Shown here one piece after another: positions 22,689 to 33,838 of a stretch of 64,000 bases of DNA (position 1 is the stretch's first letter; each line of letters begins with the position of its first letter). Both the position numbers and the translations under genes were made by a program. The stretch lies in the NCBI GenBank assembly GCA_903632075.3, contig CAHIKZ030002621.1, positions 1-64,000 on the forward strand, given 5' to 3'. The notes beneath the pieces were generated by a model. That model was not told the origin of the DNA. It ran no database searches and was given only the letters and a program-made list of their open reading frames with translations. Source of the stretch: Acanthosepion pharaonis (taxonomy: Eukaryota; Mollusca; Cephalopoda; Sepiida; Sepiidae).

Positions 22689-22811
22689 CATGAAAAAACT
22701 GAGAAGGCACTGCGGTTAATTTTTTATTTCATTTTTTTAGGGTTCTTATTATTTTCCCTTTTATCTGGACATAAATTATGCAAAAATAGTCCGAATATTC
22801 TGTATATCCAA

Positions 22812-22858
22812 GCGCCTCCGGCTATACTTTTAGCCATTATCAAGGACTTTTAATCTTT
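22812..22858 (-). repeat. Hammerhead-like motif, decayed
   Basis: Minus strand: CCTTGATAATGGCTA, a loop, TAGCCGGAGGCGCTTGG. The plus-strand copy at 56941-56975 has GAAA where this one has GGAG. The GGCTA/TAGCC stem is intact. Confidence 0.4.
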
Positions 22859-22859
22859 T

Positions 22860-23203
22860 TTTACATGTGGATGAGGTTTTATATTTGTAATATCAACGCG
22901 TGTATGTTTTCATGTGTATTTAAATGAGACCTAATTGAGCTCTGGTCAGAGAGATGTAAAGTGAGCCCTCTTGCTAAGCATGTTGTAGTACATAAAATAT
23001 AATTATTTATGAATTATGAATGATCAGGAACACAGTTCCTTAAGGGACATGTCAATTCGTAAATAATATTGTTTCTCTGTATATATATGATGGACTCTCC
23101 CATCGAATTCGATGTATGAGGTTTCGACGTTTACTTTTGGTGCATTATTCCTCAATGTCAGCTAGAACAATACTCTGATCTCTTCATAGCTACCTCTTCA
23201 AAG

Positions 23204-23269
<66 letters not shown>

Positions 23270-23473
23270 GTTAATGGTCAGAGCTGAATAGGGCTCCATG
23301 GTTGGAACAGTAGTATTACAAATGTTCAATATACGTGAGAAAAAAATATGTAAAATGAAAATAACGTGTAGTGTCCTTTTTAAAAATCAGATATATGAAT
23401 TAAAATATTCGGCCATGGTTTCGCCCTGGCTGTCTAAAATTTGTCAGGCGTTAATTTAAAAAGAAAATTCCTC

Positions 23474-23553
<80 letters not shown>

Positions 23554-23990
23554 ATTTTATCAAATTTTCTTAATTACACAGCGGACCTTTCAGTAAATGC
23601 CCTTCTGTTTTAGTTTCCCCCCCATTTTCTCTCCCCACCCCTTCTTTCTTTTTTCTTTTCCTGTCCCTCCCTCCCTCCCTCTTCTGATCTTTTAAGATTA
23701 GATCGTCTATTGTGTGTGTATGTCACCACAAAATGTATCCTTTCTGGTTACATCTTTAATGTATTAGACATCCGACAACATTCATATTTCTCTCACAAAA
23801 ACCTCTTCAACTCACCTCTCTAAAACTTCTCTCTGTTAAGGTTTTATCTTCCACCTTCTCTCATCTGTTACCCCTCTCTTTAGCTCTAACATTCGTCCCA
23901 CACTCTCATACTTACACTCTCTCTAAATTCTATTTTTATTTCCGGAGTTGTTTTTTTTTTGTTGTTTTTTGTTTTCTTTTTGAATTTGTA
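22860..23990. other. No gene; (TA)n tracts at 23208-23267 and 23477-23550
   Basis: Two long TA tracts flank a short unique segment with GCCCTGGCTGTCTAAAATTT. The rest is pyrimidine-rich (23610-23690) or unique AT-rich DNA. No coding signal. Confidence 0.5.
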
Positions 23991-24067
23991 GGTCTGATGA
24001 ATTGGATAGTATTTACGATTCCAATGGAATAAATTATGACCATGGAATATTAGTGTTAAACCTTTTT

Positions 24068-24071
<4 letters not shown>
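23975..24071 (+). repeat. Single arm of palindromic family P3
   Basis: TGAATTTGTAGGTCTGATGA through CCATGGAATATTAGTG matches the right arm of 43211-43427 and 38160-38252. CTGATGA (23994-24000) is followed by ATTGGA, a loop, and TCCAAT, a 6-bp stem in stem-II position, and then GGAATAAA. Confidence 0.6.
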
Positions 24072-24131
<60 letters not shown>

Positions 24132-24162
24132 AGTGTGTGTGTGAGGAGGAGGAGGAGGAGGA
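24071..24162. repeat. (TA)n(TG)n(GAG)n compound microsatellite
   Basis: TA to about 24110, TG to about 24143, then GGA repeats merging into the next SINE. Confidence 0.95.
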
Positions 24163-24400
24163 GGCACGGTAGTGGATAGCGACTCGGATTGAGGAATCGA
24201 TGAGTCGAGTTCGAATTCCAGTCGAATCCATTACATTCACTTACGTGTTAATACATTTGGGAAAGGTTTTGATCCTCTTCTCTCTCCGGGTATTGGTAAT
24301 TAGGAGGACAGACTGGGTTATAAAGCCTTGGATGTCAGCTAGGAGAAGGACAATTCTGAATTCAAAAACCTACTGGGGTTGTTTGGGGACCTTGTGGTAC
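24163..24400 (+). repeat. tRNA-derived SINE
   Basis: Head CACGGTAGTGGATAGCGACT (A-box region) and GAGTTCGAATTCCAGTCG (B box GTTCGAATTCC), body GGGAAAGGTTTTGATCCTCT and GGACAGACTGGGTTATAAAG. Closest to the copies at 25866-26165 and 54590-54880; its 3' half diverges after 24340. Confidence 0.75.
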
Positions 24401-24450
24401 ATACTGTATTCGGCCCTTCACAAACTGTGGTTGGTTCTGCATAAAGCTCT

Positions 24451-24454
<4 letters not shown>

Positions 24455-24517
<63 letters not shown>
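24455..24517. repeat. (TG)n microsatellite
   Basis: Pure TG tract ending TGTGCA. Confidence 0.95.
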
Positions 24518-24779
24518 ATTTAGGCAGCATATTTTCATTCAAACAGCTTTTGTTAAATAATTTAGACATATCATGTTGATTTATTTGGGTTCTGTTCCTT
24601 TCAAGTTCACAGATTTGTAACACTATTTTGGTTGCTGGTAAATAATAAGGGCTTTTGAATATCAAATACGATAGACTGATAAATACACTGCTATGAAAAG
24701 GTTTAATGAATAAGCGTCAATCGATATAGTGATAAAAAAATCGCTCCCAGAGAATTGAACAAACTCACATCTATCCAAC

Positions 24780-24782
<3 letters not shown>

Positions 24783-24842
<60 letters not shown>
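24783..24842. repeat. (TA)n(GA)n microsatellite
   Basis: TA tract grading into GAGAGA. Confidence 0.95.
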
Positions 24843-25557
24843 TTCGCCAAAAAATGTACACGCACTTCAGGAAAGGAAAAATGTATCTTTGGTAGTTTTA
24901 TTTAATTGCGATAACACTGCTTACTATAGTACGATATGTTCTCGACAGATGGCATTACATTGGCGGTCGTTAGACACGCAATTGATAATGCATATGCAGC
25001 AATCCCAATGTTGCTCAAGCAGTAGTTCGCTGTAGTAAGAAATATCTGGAAGCGAAATGCCACCAGTTTAAGAATCTATTGTGATTGTCGAGACCAAAGG
25101 TAACTTATATTAATCTCCTGATGTCTCAATCTCTGAATTAATGTCTGAGGTGTGTATACATTTTTAACGAACTCTGTGTTATATAGAAATAAAGTGTCGT
25201 TGCCGACACAGGGGTTTGAACATAGATCGCCAGAAAGCAAACACAGGCGATCCCATTTTGAATAAGTAGATCACGTGTTCATAAAGAAAAAACATAAATC
25301 GGAAGTATCGTGACATCTAAACGATCACCATTTCTATTCTATCCTATATTACTATACGGATCACTCTTTATACACTATCCTATATCTCTATACTGTTCAC
25401 TATACTATTTCTCTATACTGATCACTATACGGATTACTATTCGGATCACTATCCGATGGTTACTTTTCGAGCGTGTATTATCGAGCAAGTACTATTAATG
25501 CGAGTGTTATTCGATAGGCGTCTGGCACTAGCATTGTTCTATAAAAAAAGAGCAATA
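24843..25557. other. No gene recognised
   Basis: Unique sequence. 25370-25460 holds several diverged copies of CACTATACGGATCACTAT, a small degenerate tandem repeat. Confidence 0.4.
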
Positions 25558-25862
25558 AGAGGATAGATATATAAAGTTAAAATGACTTATCTTCTGGCTT
25601 TAAGGTTCGCAGAGACACTGCTAGGCTTGTCAAGATAAGATAAGTCTATTGAATTCATTAACAGTTATCATATTTATCAGTCACTATTTAACTTATTTTA
25701 AATACGTTACATTTGTTAAAGTATTTCAATTAAATATTATAAACAATTATTATGATAGCTGCCAATGAATTCCGTAGATTTTTCTTACATAGACAAACAG
25801 AACGGTGTCTCTGCGAGACTTTAAATCGGAAGATAAGTCTTTTAAACTTTTATTTATCTCTT
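25558..25862. mobile_element. MITE-like element with ~60-bp inverted repeats
   Basis: The left arm (25558-25618) and right arm (25803-25862) are inverted copies: GACTTATCTTC, CTTTAA and CGCAGAGACAC recur in the complement on the right. The interior is AT-rich and non-coding. The SINE starts three bases after the right arm. No clear target duplication, so the superfamily is not assigned. Confidence 0.6.
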
Positions 25863-25865
25863 CAC

Positions 25866-26165
25866 GGTGGAGGAATGGATAGCGGCTCGGATTAAGGAAT
25901 CAGAGAACCGAGTTCGAATTCCAATCGAATCCGCTACATTCACTTACGTACTAATACCCTTGGGAAAGGTATCGATCCTCTTCTTCTCCTCCCCCGCCCG
26001 CTATGAGTAAATAGCAGGACAGACTGGGTTCTATAGCCTTGGATGGCAACTGATCTACCGCAGAAAGAAATGGCAACCTACTGCGGGAAAAAAATCTGCC
26101 TCGTCAGTCATGTATCGAAAGATACATGATCGCCTAAGCGTGTATCACGCATGGTATTTAACTGA
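25866..26165 (+). repeat. tRNA-derived SINE, long-tail type
   Basis: Head GGAGGAATGGATAGCGGCTC, B box GAGTTCGAATTCC, then GGGAAAGGTATCGATCCTCT, TCTACCGCAGAAAGAAATGG and TACTGCGGGAAAAAAATCTG, ending near GTGTATCACGCATGG and an ACTG tail. The copy at 54590-54880 is collinear over its full length. Confidence 0.8.
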
Positions 26166-26269
26166 CTGACTGACTTGTTATTAGTAAATATACGTGGGAA
26201 TGCAGAAAGGTATCCGGTTCGACCCATTTCCATTCTCAGATATCATAAAAATAGTCGTTTCGTTGTACC

Positions 26270-26765
26270 ATTTTAGAAAGCACCTGACTCCCTCTACTAT
26301 GCTCTTTACAAGAGAAAGATCGGACAAAAAGAAAATTATGTTGCCATATCTAGGTTAGAAATGACTAGTCTTCATTTTCCCGCTTTGACAGAGCTTCATA
26401 AGCGTCTTCGATGCCTTGTGGGTGATGAATTATTTTCCACTCCACCACCTCTTTCTCGCTACTCTGTTGCTATTTCTATATCAAATGTTATGGCCAGCTA
26501 CGTTCCTTAGTTCCACCAGTTCAGACCTTTACAGCTAAGGTCTGTCAAGCCACTTACACAAGTGTGAATCATTCACATTCCTTTCGTTATCCATTCGTAA
26601 GAAACAATTCCAATCGACAGCTTCTTCCCAAGAACCGTTACTTTGTGGAACGGACTCCCAAGAGGATGCTTTCCGATCACTCCGATCTTAACCTCTTCAA
26701 GTCTAACGTTAACCGTTATCTTTCCTACATATCCTCACAAATGTCGCTTCTTCTCCTTTCCATTT
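26270..26765 (+). pseudogene. CR1/Jockey-like LINE ORF2 C-terminus
   Basis: The upstream half in other frames includes LCSSELHKRLRCLVGDELF-like text. The final open stretch reads HSHSFRYPFVRNNSNRQLLP, then KRMLSDHSDLNLFKSNVNRYL and stops. This pattern (SF..R....WN.LP....D..SLN.FK..V...L) is the standard C-terminus of Jockey/CR1 LINE reverse transcriptases. It is broken by stops upstream and lacks the RT. Neighbouring the 5S-tRNA SINE is probably coincidence. Confidence 0.55.
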
Positions 26766-26775
26766 ATGTTCATAA

Positions 26776-27150
26776 GGTTTATGGCTCTATCACGCTGAAA
26801 CACCAATTCTCATACGATCACCAAAGTTAAGCAATGTGGAGCCTGGTTAGTACCTGGATGGGTGACCGCTTAGCAAGACTAAGTGCTGGATGTTTGGGTG
26901 GTGTAATGGATAACGACTTGGAATTGAAAATCGGAGAGCCGAGTTCTAATTCCAGTCGAGTTCGTTATATTCACACAAATACTCTTGGGAAAGGTATGAA
27001 TCCAACTCTTCTCCCCCCGCTATGGGTTAATTAATAGGACTCGTATCCTTATCTCCAGAAAATTCTCATAATCTGAAAATATTTTCTGATTTGAAGTAAC
27101 CTGCAAAAAGGTTGATAAACCGTAAAAATCAAATCAATAAATCAATTACG
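26776..27150 (+). repeat. Complete 5S rRNA-tRNA chimeric SINE
   Basis: First unit (26776-26890): TTATGGCTCTATCACGCTGA, CAAAGTTAAGCAATGTGG, CTGGTTAGTACCTGGATG and GACCGCTTAGCAAGACTAAG follow 5S rRNA nearly end to end, including the A box, intermediate element and C box. Second unit (26893-26975): GGTGTAATGGATAACGACTT and CCGAGTTCTAATTCCAG are a tRNA-like A and B box. Body CTATGGGTTAATTAATAGG and tail GGTTGATAAACCGTA plus AATCAATAAATCAAT. Two successive polymerase III promoters in one element are known from DeuSINE families. Partial copies are at 6251, 6955, 18001 and 44278. Confidence 0.82.
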
Positions 27151-28990
27151 TTCATACAGCAACCACATTCAGTAAACCTTTATTTTGAGAGGCCCTTGGG
27201 ATTTGTATTCAGTGAGCAGTTAGTTTAAAAATGATTTAGAGAAGTGGTCACTTTCTGGGAGCGTATCTTCTTGCGATACTGTAAATACCATTTGGTTGTC
27301 TTTTTATTATGTTCCTGAAATAAATTCTAATTCATCAAGAAATGTCTCAACTTACACATATTCCTCTGGTGTAGGAGCGCTGGTCTCCAAGCGACGAATC
27401 AAACTTCAGAATTAGAGTTGCTTTACTGAAAACATGACTCGGAAGGGTGCTAGTGCAATGGTATTTTTTTATTTATTTATTTTTTGTTTTTTTTAGGTGT
27501 GAGGGCATCACAACTTCACATGAGCTCTTTTGTTGCGGTCGGCTACTGTAAAAATAACAATTGTAAGCCGATCAGATTACAAAAATCAGAGAATGCCATA
27601 TTTTTTTTTTTCTAGTGCAACGAAGGTGGTGCTCTCTAAAGATGGATCCTTGGCCTCTGGTATATTTTCTTCAGGGGCGCCGAGGACAAAAGCTGTTATT
27701 GTTTTTGAATCTTTCTCTGTGTTTGCATGTGTACCTGTATGCGTGATCATGCGCACGCTTGCGCAGTACAGCGGAAGTTGAAGTGGGAATGGGTGGGAAA
27801 AGGATCTCCTCGCCTACATTAATCAGCCCGGCAAATGGCCGTCAGTGAAAGGGAGGGCAAACGATTCTCGTTTGTCGCTCACCTCCTTACCGTGGGTTAT
27901 CGGACGTTGCTGTTTGCAGTTGCTCCTACAACGCCATTGGCGTCAAACCAATTAGGCAAATTGATACGAGCCGCCGTTTTCTTTCACTTCAGCCACAGGA
28001 ACACATGCGTACACACGCACACAACAGGGTTTAGTTTTTCTTGACTCCGTCTGCTGCTTTTTCGTCTGCTTTTGAGAGTTTTTTTTCTACTTGGACGCCA
28101 TATTGAATTCTGTAGTTTTATGTCTTAATTTGACTAATTTTCTTTTTGCTTTTTTTTTTTAAATAAAAAATAACAATTTTCATTTTTTTTCTGTTTATTA
28201 ATTTAATTCTTTTTCACTTAAATTTTTCTTGCAGATATTTTTTTTTTGCTTAAAAAATTAATTCTTATTATTCTTTCTTTCTTTCTTTTATTATTTGATT
28301 TTTGCTTTAACGAACCAGCACCTTTTCTTGTTTTTTTTTTCATCTTATATAACTTCCCCACCAACACATTTTTTTTTTACCCAGGCTGTCCAAAAATGCA
28401 GGCCTCTACCCTTCATGCTTCAGCGATCAATTGTGTCATAGATTCTTCGGCTAAATGATGGAAAGGAGAAAATGTATTAACAAGTATGAACGACCTTCTC
28501 ATTTTCATGCTTTTGCGAAATATTTCTATGCAGATGGGTGGGATATAAAACAGTGTAGTATACACCGAGCGTTCACCACTTGATTTGTTTTGTTTATAAA
28601 GAGACTTTAGATATTCAGCAGTATCAGCAGAGGACCAAATTTTATGCCTCGAGACCCAATATTATTATGGCCTATAATCGATAGAATTGACACAGATTTC
28701 TTAACTCAGCCTAAGTGCTGTTCGGATAACTGAACTCATTTTTTTTTTGCCTGTTCTGTTATTTAAGCAAATCCATTCCCTAGCTTTATTCAAAAGCAGT
28801 AAGGAAATTGAAGAGTTTCTTTTTCTTGCAGCCATTGTTCATCGCTGTTTTGTTCTTTCGATTTTTTAAGTGATTTTAATAAATATTGAACCTCGACTTA
28901 AAGCGGTTAAACTTGTAGCGATCGAAGAAGCATCCACTTGGGAGTTTGTTTTATAAATTAGCTGTTCTTAGAAAGAAAACAATTTTTTCG
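27151..28990. other. No gene recognised; less AT-rich island 27640-28040
   Basis: 27640-28040 is notably richer in G and C than its surroundings and shares no repeat with the window. It holds short plus-strand frames (27530-27781, 27835-28044) without motifs. It could be regulatory or an old exon; nothing proves either. The rest is AT-rich with T-runs. Confidence 0.4.
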
Positions 28991-29745
28991 CTACATATTT
29001 TCTTTCGGTCTACTTTGCTACCTTTCTTCCTTTGAAACCTTTTCTTTTGCTCTTTCTTTCTTCTACGTTTTCTAACTTGTGCTTCCTTCTTTCTTTTTAC
29101 TTTTCTTTCCTTCCTTTCTTCCTTCCTAACATTCTTTCATTTTATTTCTTCTTAGGAAGAAAACAATTATTTTTCGCTACATATTCTCTTTCGTTCTTTT
29201 TTCCTTCTTTCCTTTCAAACGTTTCCTTCCATTCCTTCTTTCTTTCTTTCTTTCTTTCTTCTACTTTGTCTAACTTTTGCTTCTTTCCTTCTTTCTTTTA
29301 CTTTTACATTTCCTTCCTTTCTTTCTTCCATTTTCCCTTTCTTTCATTTACTTTTCCTTTCTTCCTAACATTCTTTCATTTTATTTTTCTTATTTCTTTA
29401 TTTATTCACGTTTCCTTCCTTCCTTCCTTTGTACGTTCCTTTCTTTTTTTCTTCCTTTCTTGTTTCATTTTTCTTTCTTCTTTCCTTCCTTCCTTACTTC
29501 CTTCCTTTGTTCGTTCCTTTCTTTTTTCTTCCTTTCTTTGTTTCATTTTTTTCTTTCTTCTTTCCTTCCTTCCATCCATCCATTCTCTCCTTTCTTTTTT
29601 TATTCCACTTTTTCATCCTTCTTTTTCCTTCCTTTCAACTTTACATTTTTTTCTTTCATTTCCTTGTTTATTCCCTCTTTTTCTACCACCATCCACCTTC
29701 CTTCCTTCCCATAGCTCTCCTACCCACGTTTCCCACTTTTTTTCA
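28991..29745. repeat. TTCC/TTTC pyrimidine tract
   Basis: Imperfect CTTT, CTTCC and TTTC repeats with two near-copies of a TTAGGAAGAAAACAATT-like block at 28965-28985 and 29150-29170. Open frames of up to 265 codons are Phe/Ser/Leu low-complexity and are by-products. Confidence 0.9.
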
Positions 29746-31800
29746 CGTTGCCCCGATTTACTTTACCACTTTCTGTTTATTCCAAGTTCCACAATTGTTT
29801 ATTTTGTCGGCTGTCGACAGAGGGACTGATTCACTCCAGAATGGGGCGGACTTCTCCCCCAATACAACCCCACCCGATAACTTACGTTTTCACGTCACAA
29901 CACACGCGCATGCGAATAGATTAGCACACACTCATACAAATACAGATGCTTAACTCATGCACATATTTAGTTGTTCAACACAAAATAGCCGACTTTCTCT
30001 TTAGCTTGTCAGTTATACTGCCTGTTCAAAAATATTAACATTTTTTATTTGATATTTTCTTTTCAACCGTCTGTTTACGTAATCTGTGACACTATAAGTT
30101 GAATAGCCATACCATAATATCAGCGCTAGGATTTATTAATCAAATACGTCAAGTCATTCCATTCGTTCCAAGGACTGCGTGTAGTTTAACAGAAATTCTG
30201 GCAGTAGGGGGCAAAATAAAACAAGAATCACGATTGAATTTTAGTGTCAACTGCATTTAAATGCAAAAAAAAGAAAAAAAAAAAAAAGTAAAGGCTTCCG
30301 GGCAACCATGGACATTCGTGCACGCAAAAAAAGCGGGTTGTCAAAAGGACGGTTTTTCTGTTGGTACCGCTATTATTTTAACTACCTTCACTCCTCCGCA
30401 ATGTTTATTGTTATAAAAAGCGATGTTTAGAATTGTAATATGACTTAAACATATGATAAAAGTGAATTTATACTTTCTTTTTGTTCTTGAGAATATAAAA
30501 GAAAAATATTAAACGTTATTTGTTGATTAAGTTTTTTGTTTACATGAATAATTTTGCATTTACAACATTCTAAAAAATAATGCAATTAAAACTAATGCAA
30601 TATTTATCATTTAACATTTTTAAAAGAGATCAATGTTCAAAACATTTTTTTATTCACAAATTTATAAATATCTACTAAATTATTAAAATATGTGAACCAA
30701 TTATAAGGAAAATTCTTATAATTTTGGATTTTATAAAGTTCGAATTAATTGGCAATTTGCTAATGTTTTTCCAAACCTTCCAATAGACAATCTAATAAAT
30801 AAATAGATTTTATTATTTTTGTTGTTACTTCCCAAGAACAAAGAAATGTAAAAATTCACTTTCATTTGTTTAGGTTTTATTACCATTTTAAACATGGATT
30901 TTTAAAGCAATAAACATTACAGGGGAGTGGCAGAAGTTAAAATAATAGCGATGTCAATGGAAAAATCGCCCAATGTTTTTTGTTTGTTTTTGCGAGCACG
31001 AAGGTCCAAGTTTGCTAGCTTTCTGGTACGTTTTATCTATCTAATGCTACCCTACTCCAATATGCTGCCATTTTTAGGTTTACTTATTTTTGGCGCAATA
31101 ATCCTAAATGTTATCTTACATTTCCGTTTTTATTTATCAAATTTATTCATTAAAATAAATGAAATAATTATCATTTATTCAATTATCTATTCACCATTAT
31201 TTGCATTGATTTCGATCTTTCTTTTTTTTTCCCAGTAAAATTCCGCGGTGAAGTGAAATCGTTTTCGACGAAATATTAAGAATGTTTTCCCTGCAAAAGC
31301 GTTTGCGGCGGTCGAAGAAAAAGTAAGAATCGGTTGGTGAAACATTAAGGGATTATTGTGCGTGGGTTAGAACAAGCCAATCGAACTTCAAAAGGTTTCC
31401 TTTTCTATTCTTGCTTGTGTTGACATGGAAGGGAGGAGTTTTGCTACTGACGAGCGCATGGTGTTATTTCAGTCATATTCTTATGGACACGTTGCAGCTG
31501 CTGGACATATAAACATGCATTTAGAATTTCATGGTATTTTCAGAATAGTAAATAACGCTTCCACCTCTAGCACATTACCTTTCTTCCATAGGTCTCAGTC
31601 TTTGGCGTCGAGTGTGGAGATTTATTCTTGTCAATCTATCGTTTTTTTGTGTTTGTTAATTAGTGTACACCAAATTTATTCTTAACTACCACATATGATT
31701 AGAAGTTAGGATGATATAGTCTCCATAACAATTACGTGAGTAAGTAAAAAAATTATCCGAATTTTCGCCATAGCATATCTTTAGATTTATCACACTACCT
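29746..31800. other. No gene recognised
   Basis: Mostly AT-rich unique DNA with an A-run near 30265-30290. Frames at 30927-31238 (hydrophobic, 103 codons) and 31425-31685 (86 codons) have no recognisable domain. The first is Leu/Ile/Phe-rich, as expected from AT-rich DNA. Confidence 0.4.
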
Positions 31801-31805
31801 TCTGC

Positions 31806-32360
31806 TGATGCGTGCTTATAGTTGGTACTATTGTGGTCACGTGATCGAAACTTGAGCTTGATCGGGCCAGTTTTCTTGCCACTGTTACAGTAAACATGTA
31901 CAGTGCAAACCTGGCCGCTCCGCTAGCAGTGTGCACCAAGGAGGAACAAAGAGCAGTGATCAGAATATGCAGAGAACATGCTACCTCTTCGATGATAACC
32001 CGCCGGTTCGCCATTACCATCTCTCGAGCTTGCTGAATCTTCTCGTTACTGATGGAGGCTGACGGGCGTCCTGCTCTTTCTTCGTGCAGTACCCTTGTCT
32101 GGTCGTTTTAAACTTCCCGATCTACTCATTTACATTTCTACGCGGCAGTGGACTGTTTCCGTATTGTATTCAATGTCTCCGATGGATTTCAGCCCGTGAA
32201 TTTCCGACCATAGAAATAGGATCACTTCTCTTTGTTCCCCCTAGATGCACACTCCTAGCTGAGCGGCTATGTTTACACTGTAAGAGCAGCAAGAAAACTG
32301 GCGCGATAAAGCTTAAACTTCGATCAGCTGACTGCAATAGTACCAATTATAAGCAGGCAT
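31806..32360 (-). pseudogene. mariner element folded back on itself
   Basis: Arms 31806-31970 and about 32205-32360 are inverted copies (GCTTATAGTTGGTACTATTG on the left; its complement CAATAGTACCAATTATAAGC on the right). On the minus strand, from the right arm inward, a decayed mariner N-terminus is readable: an AEIHRRHIEY piece, ARRKSRTPVS/ERAGRPSASISNEKIQQ and MVMANRRVIIEEVACSLHI. At that point the sequence switches into the complement of the left arm, which on the plus strand reads AVCTKEEQRAVIRI, the start of the same protein. The element therefore lacks the catalytic domain and ends in an inverted duplicate of its own 5' end. Confidence 0.7.
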
Positions 32361-32680
32361 GAGGAGAAAGCAGTGTCATGTTATGGTGAAAGTGAGTATA
32401 ATATTTGATTTAACCTCATAGTTTCCAGAACGGAAATTACTTATGGCTCAACAAAATCTTTCTGTTGATGAAGGAAACTTTGATGATTAAGCAACAAATT
32501 TTGCTATCTTTGACCAAACATTTGTTTAATCAAGTTTTGTCAAGCTATCTTTATATTGTGAATTAATATTTCGATTATACATGTAATTATATTGCTAATG
32601 ATTTTGCTATGAAAATACATCGAAATCAAGTAGAATGTCAGTAATCAGGAAATAAAGCAAGCGTTCATTATGGAATAGGG
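32361..32680. other. No gene recognised
   Basis: AT-rich unique sequence. Confidence 0.4.
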
Positions 32681-32882
32681 ATATATATATATATATATAT
32701 AAATCTATTTAAGCTCGGTGGATGAAAAAACCTGGATAGTACAATTTTCAAATAAATTGGCATCCAAGGAAAAATGGAAAAAAGAAAGCACTAGAAACCT
32801 CCAAAGAAAGCGAAAGAAATCGTCCAGTGCCTTAAATCTCTGGTACAAAAAAACCCCAAAAACAGCGAGTAATAAGCTCACC

Positions 32883-32931
32883 CTGATGATCCCATGTGGT
32901 GAAACGTAGGTAGATAGTACCTGGCTCATTA

Positions 32932-32972
<41 letters not shown>

Positions 32973-33053
32973 GATATTAAAAGAAAAAAAAACATGTTAA
33001 AAATCGTCACACAATTACAACTACGTTTCAACACTACAAATGTGTCTCATTAG
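32883..33053. repeat. Facing pair of hammerhead-like motifs around (TA)n
   Basis: Plus strand: CTGATGA (32883-32889), a weak hairpin, GAAACGTAGGTA (32901 on), then a small AGGTA/TACCT stem. Minus strand: CTAATGA (33053-33047), GACAC/GTGTT stem, GAAACGTAG (33029 on). They face each other across a TA tract (32935-32970). The first keeps every core base; the second has one change. Another TA tract lies at 32682-32701. Confidence 0.5.
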
Positions 33054-33062
33054 GTGATGTTA

Positions 33063-33836
33063 GAATACTGGTGTGTGAACGATTTATTTAATTTCAAAAG
33101 ATTAATACGTCCTTTTTTTCGAAAAAAAAATAGGCTTGTAGACTTTACCGTGATTCACCAATCGAATGTGACCTTCGCTAAATTCAAACTCACCGAATTC
33201 GTTTTTACTATATGTCATGACACGAAGTTGTCTGCATATATATCCTAGACAATTTCCTCATGGGCAGATATAAGAGGTTACATTATTTCGAAAGTTGTAC
33301 AGAAGTCGGGCGTTCAACTTTCCTAAAATAAATAAAAGCGAAAGAGGTGGGAAGGTATTTTCACACCATGCTAACCAGTTACATGCTCGTTCAGCTTCTT
33401 ACATAAAATTTTGTAGTTGATAAATAAAAGGTCCCTTTAAGAAAATGGTAGAGAAACGTTTGAAAAAAAATAAAGATATAAATACAGAACTACTTTGGCA
33501 AATTAATATGCGTTAAATAAAAAGCATCCATATAAGATGTTAATAGTACCAACTAATCAATATCAGATGTTAATAATACTAACGAAACACCTGTGCATAC
33601 ATATAAGATGCTAATAATACTAACTAATCATCAATACAAAGTTATATCAGATCAAAATCTTATAAATAGAATAGTATGTCATAAGGTGCACAACAGTTCA
33701 TCTTCTGATTATTACAATAAGAAAAAGTATTATTATTGCGGTTAAAGAAATAACAACACAAGTGTTACAGATATATCATATATTAAACATAAAATACAAC
33801 AGAAAAGTATTACACGACTAGCGTTCAATCGATTCG
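33063..33836. other. No gene; short degenerate tandem repeat
   Basis: Around 33530-33630 three diverged units of ATAAGATGTTAATAGTAC-like sequence followed by AACTAATC occur. A 64-codon frame at 33054-33248 has no motif. Confidence 0.4.
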
Positions 33837-33838
33837 AC

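Noticed and set aside
24163..24250. Functional tRNA gene
   Set aside because: A and B boxes are present but the cloverleaf does not close and there is a SINE body after it.
24200..24523. 107-codon frame
   Set aside because: Runs through a SINE and ends in (TG)n.
26776..26890. Functional 5S rRNA gene
   Set aside because: Several changes in the internal promoter, no terminator run of T, and fused to a tRNA-like unit and SINE tail.
29032..29953. Three overlapping frames of 145-265 codons
   Set aside because: Pyrimidine-tract low complexity open in all three frames at once, which a real gene would not be.
30927..31238. Membrane protein gene of 103 codons
   Set aside because: Hydrophobicity follows from AT-rich codons; no homology recognised, no splice or regulatory context.
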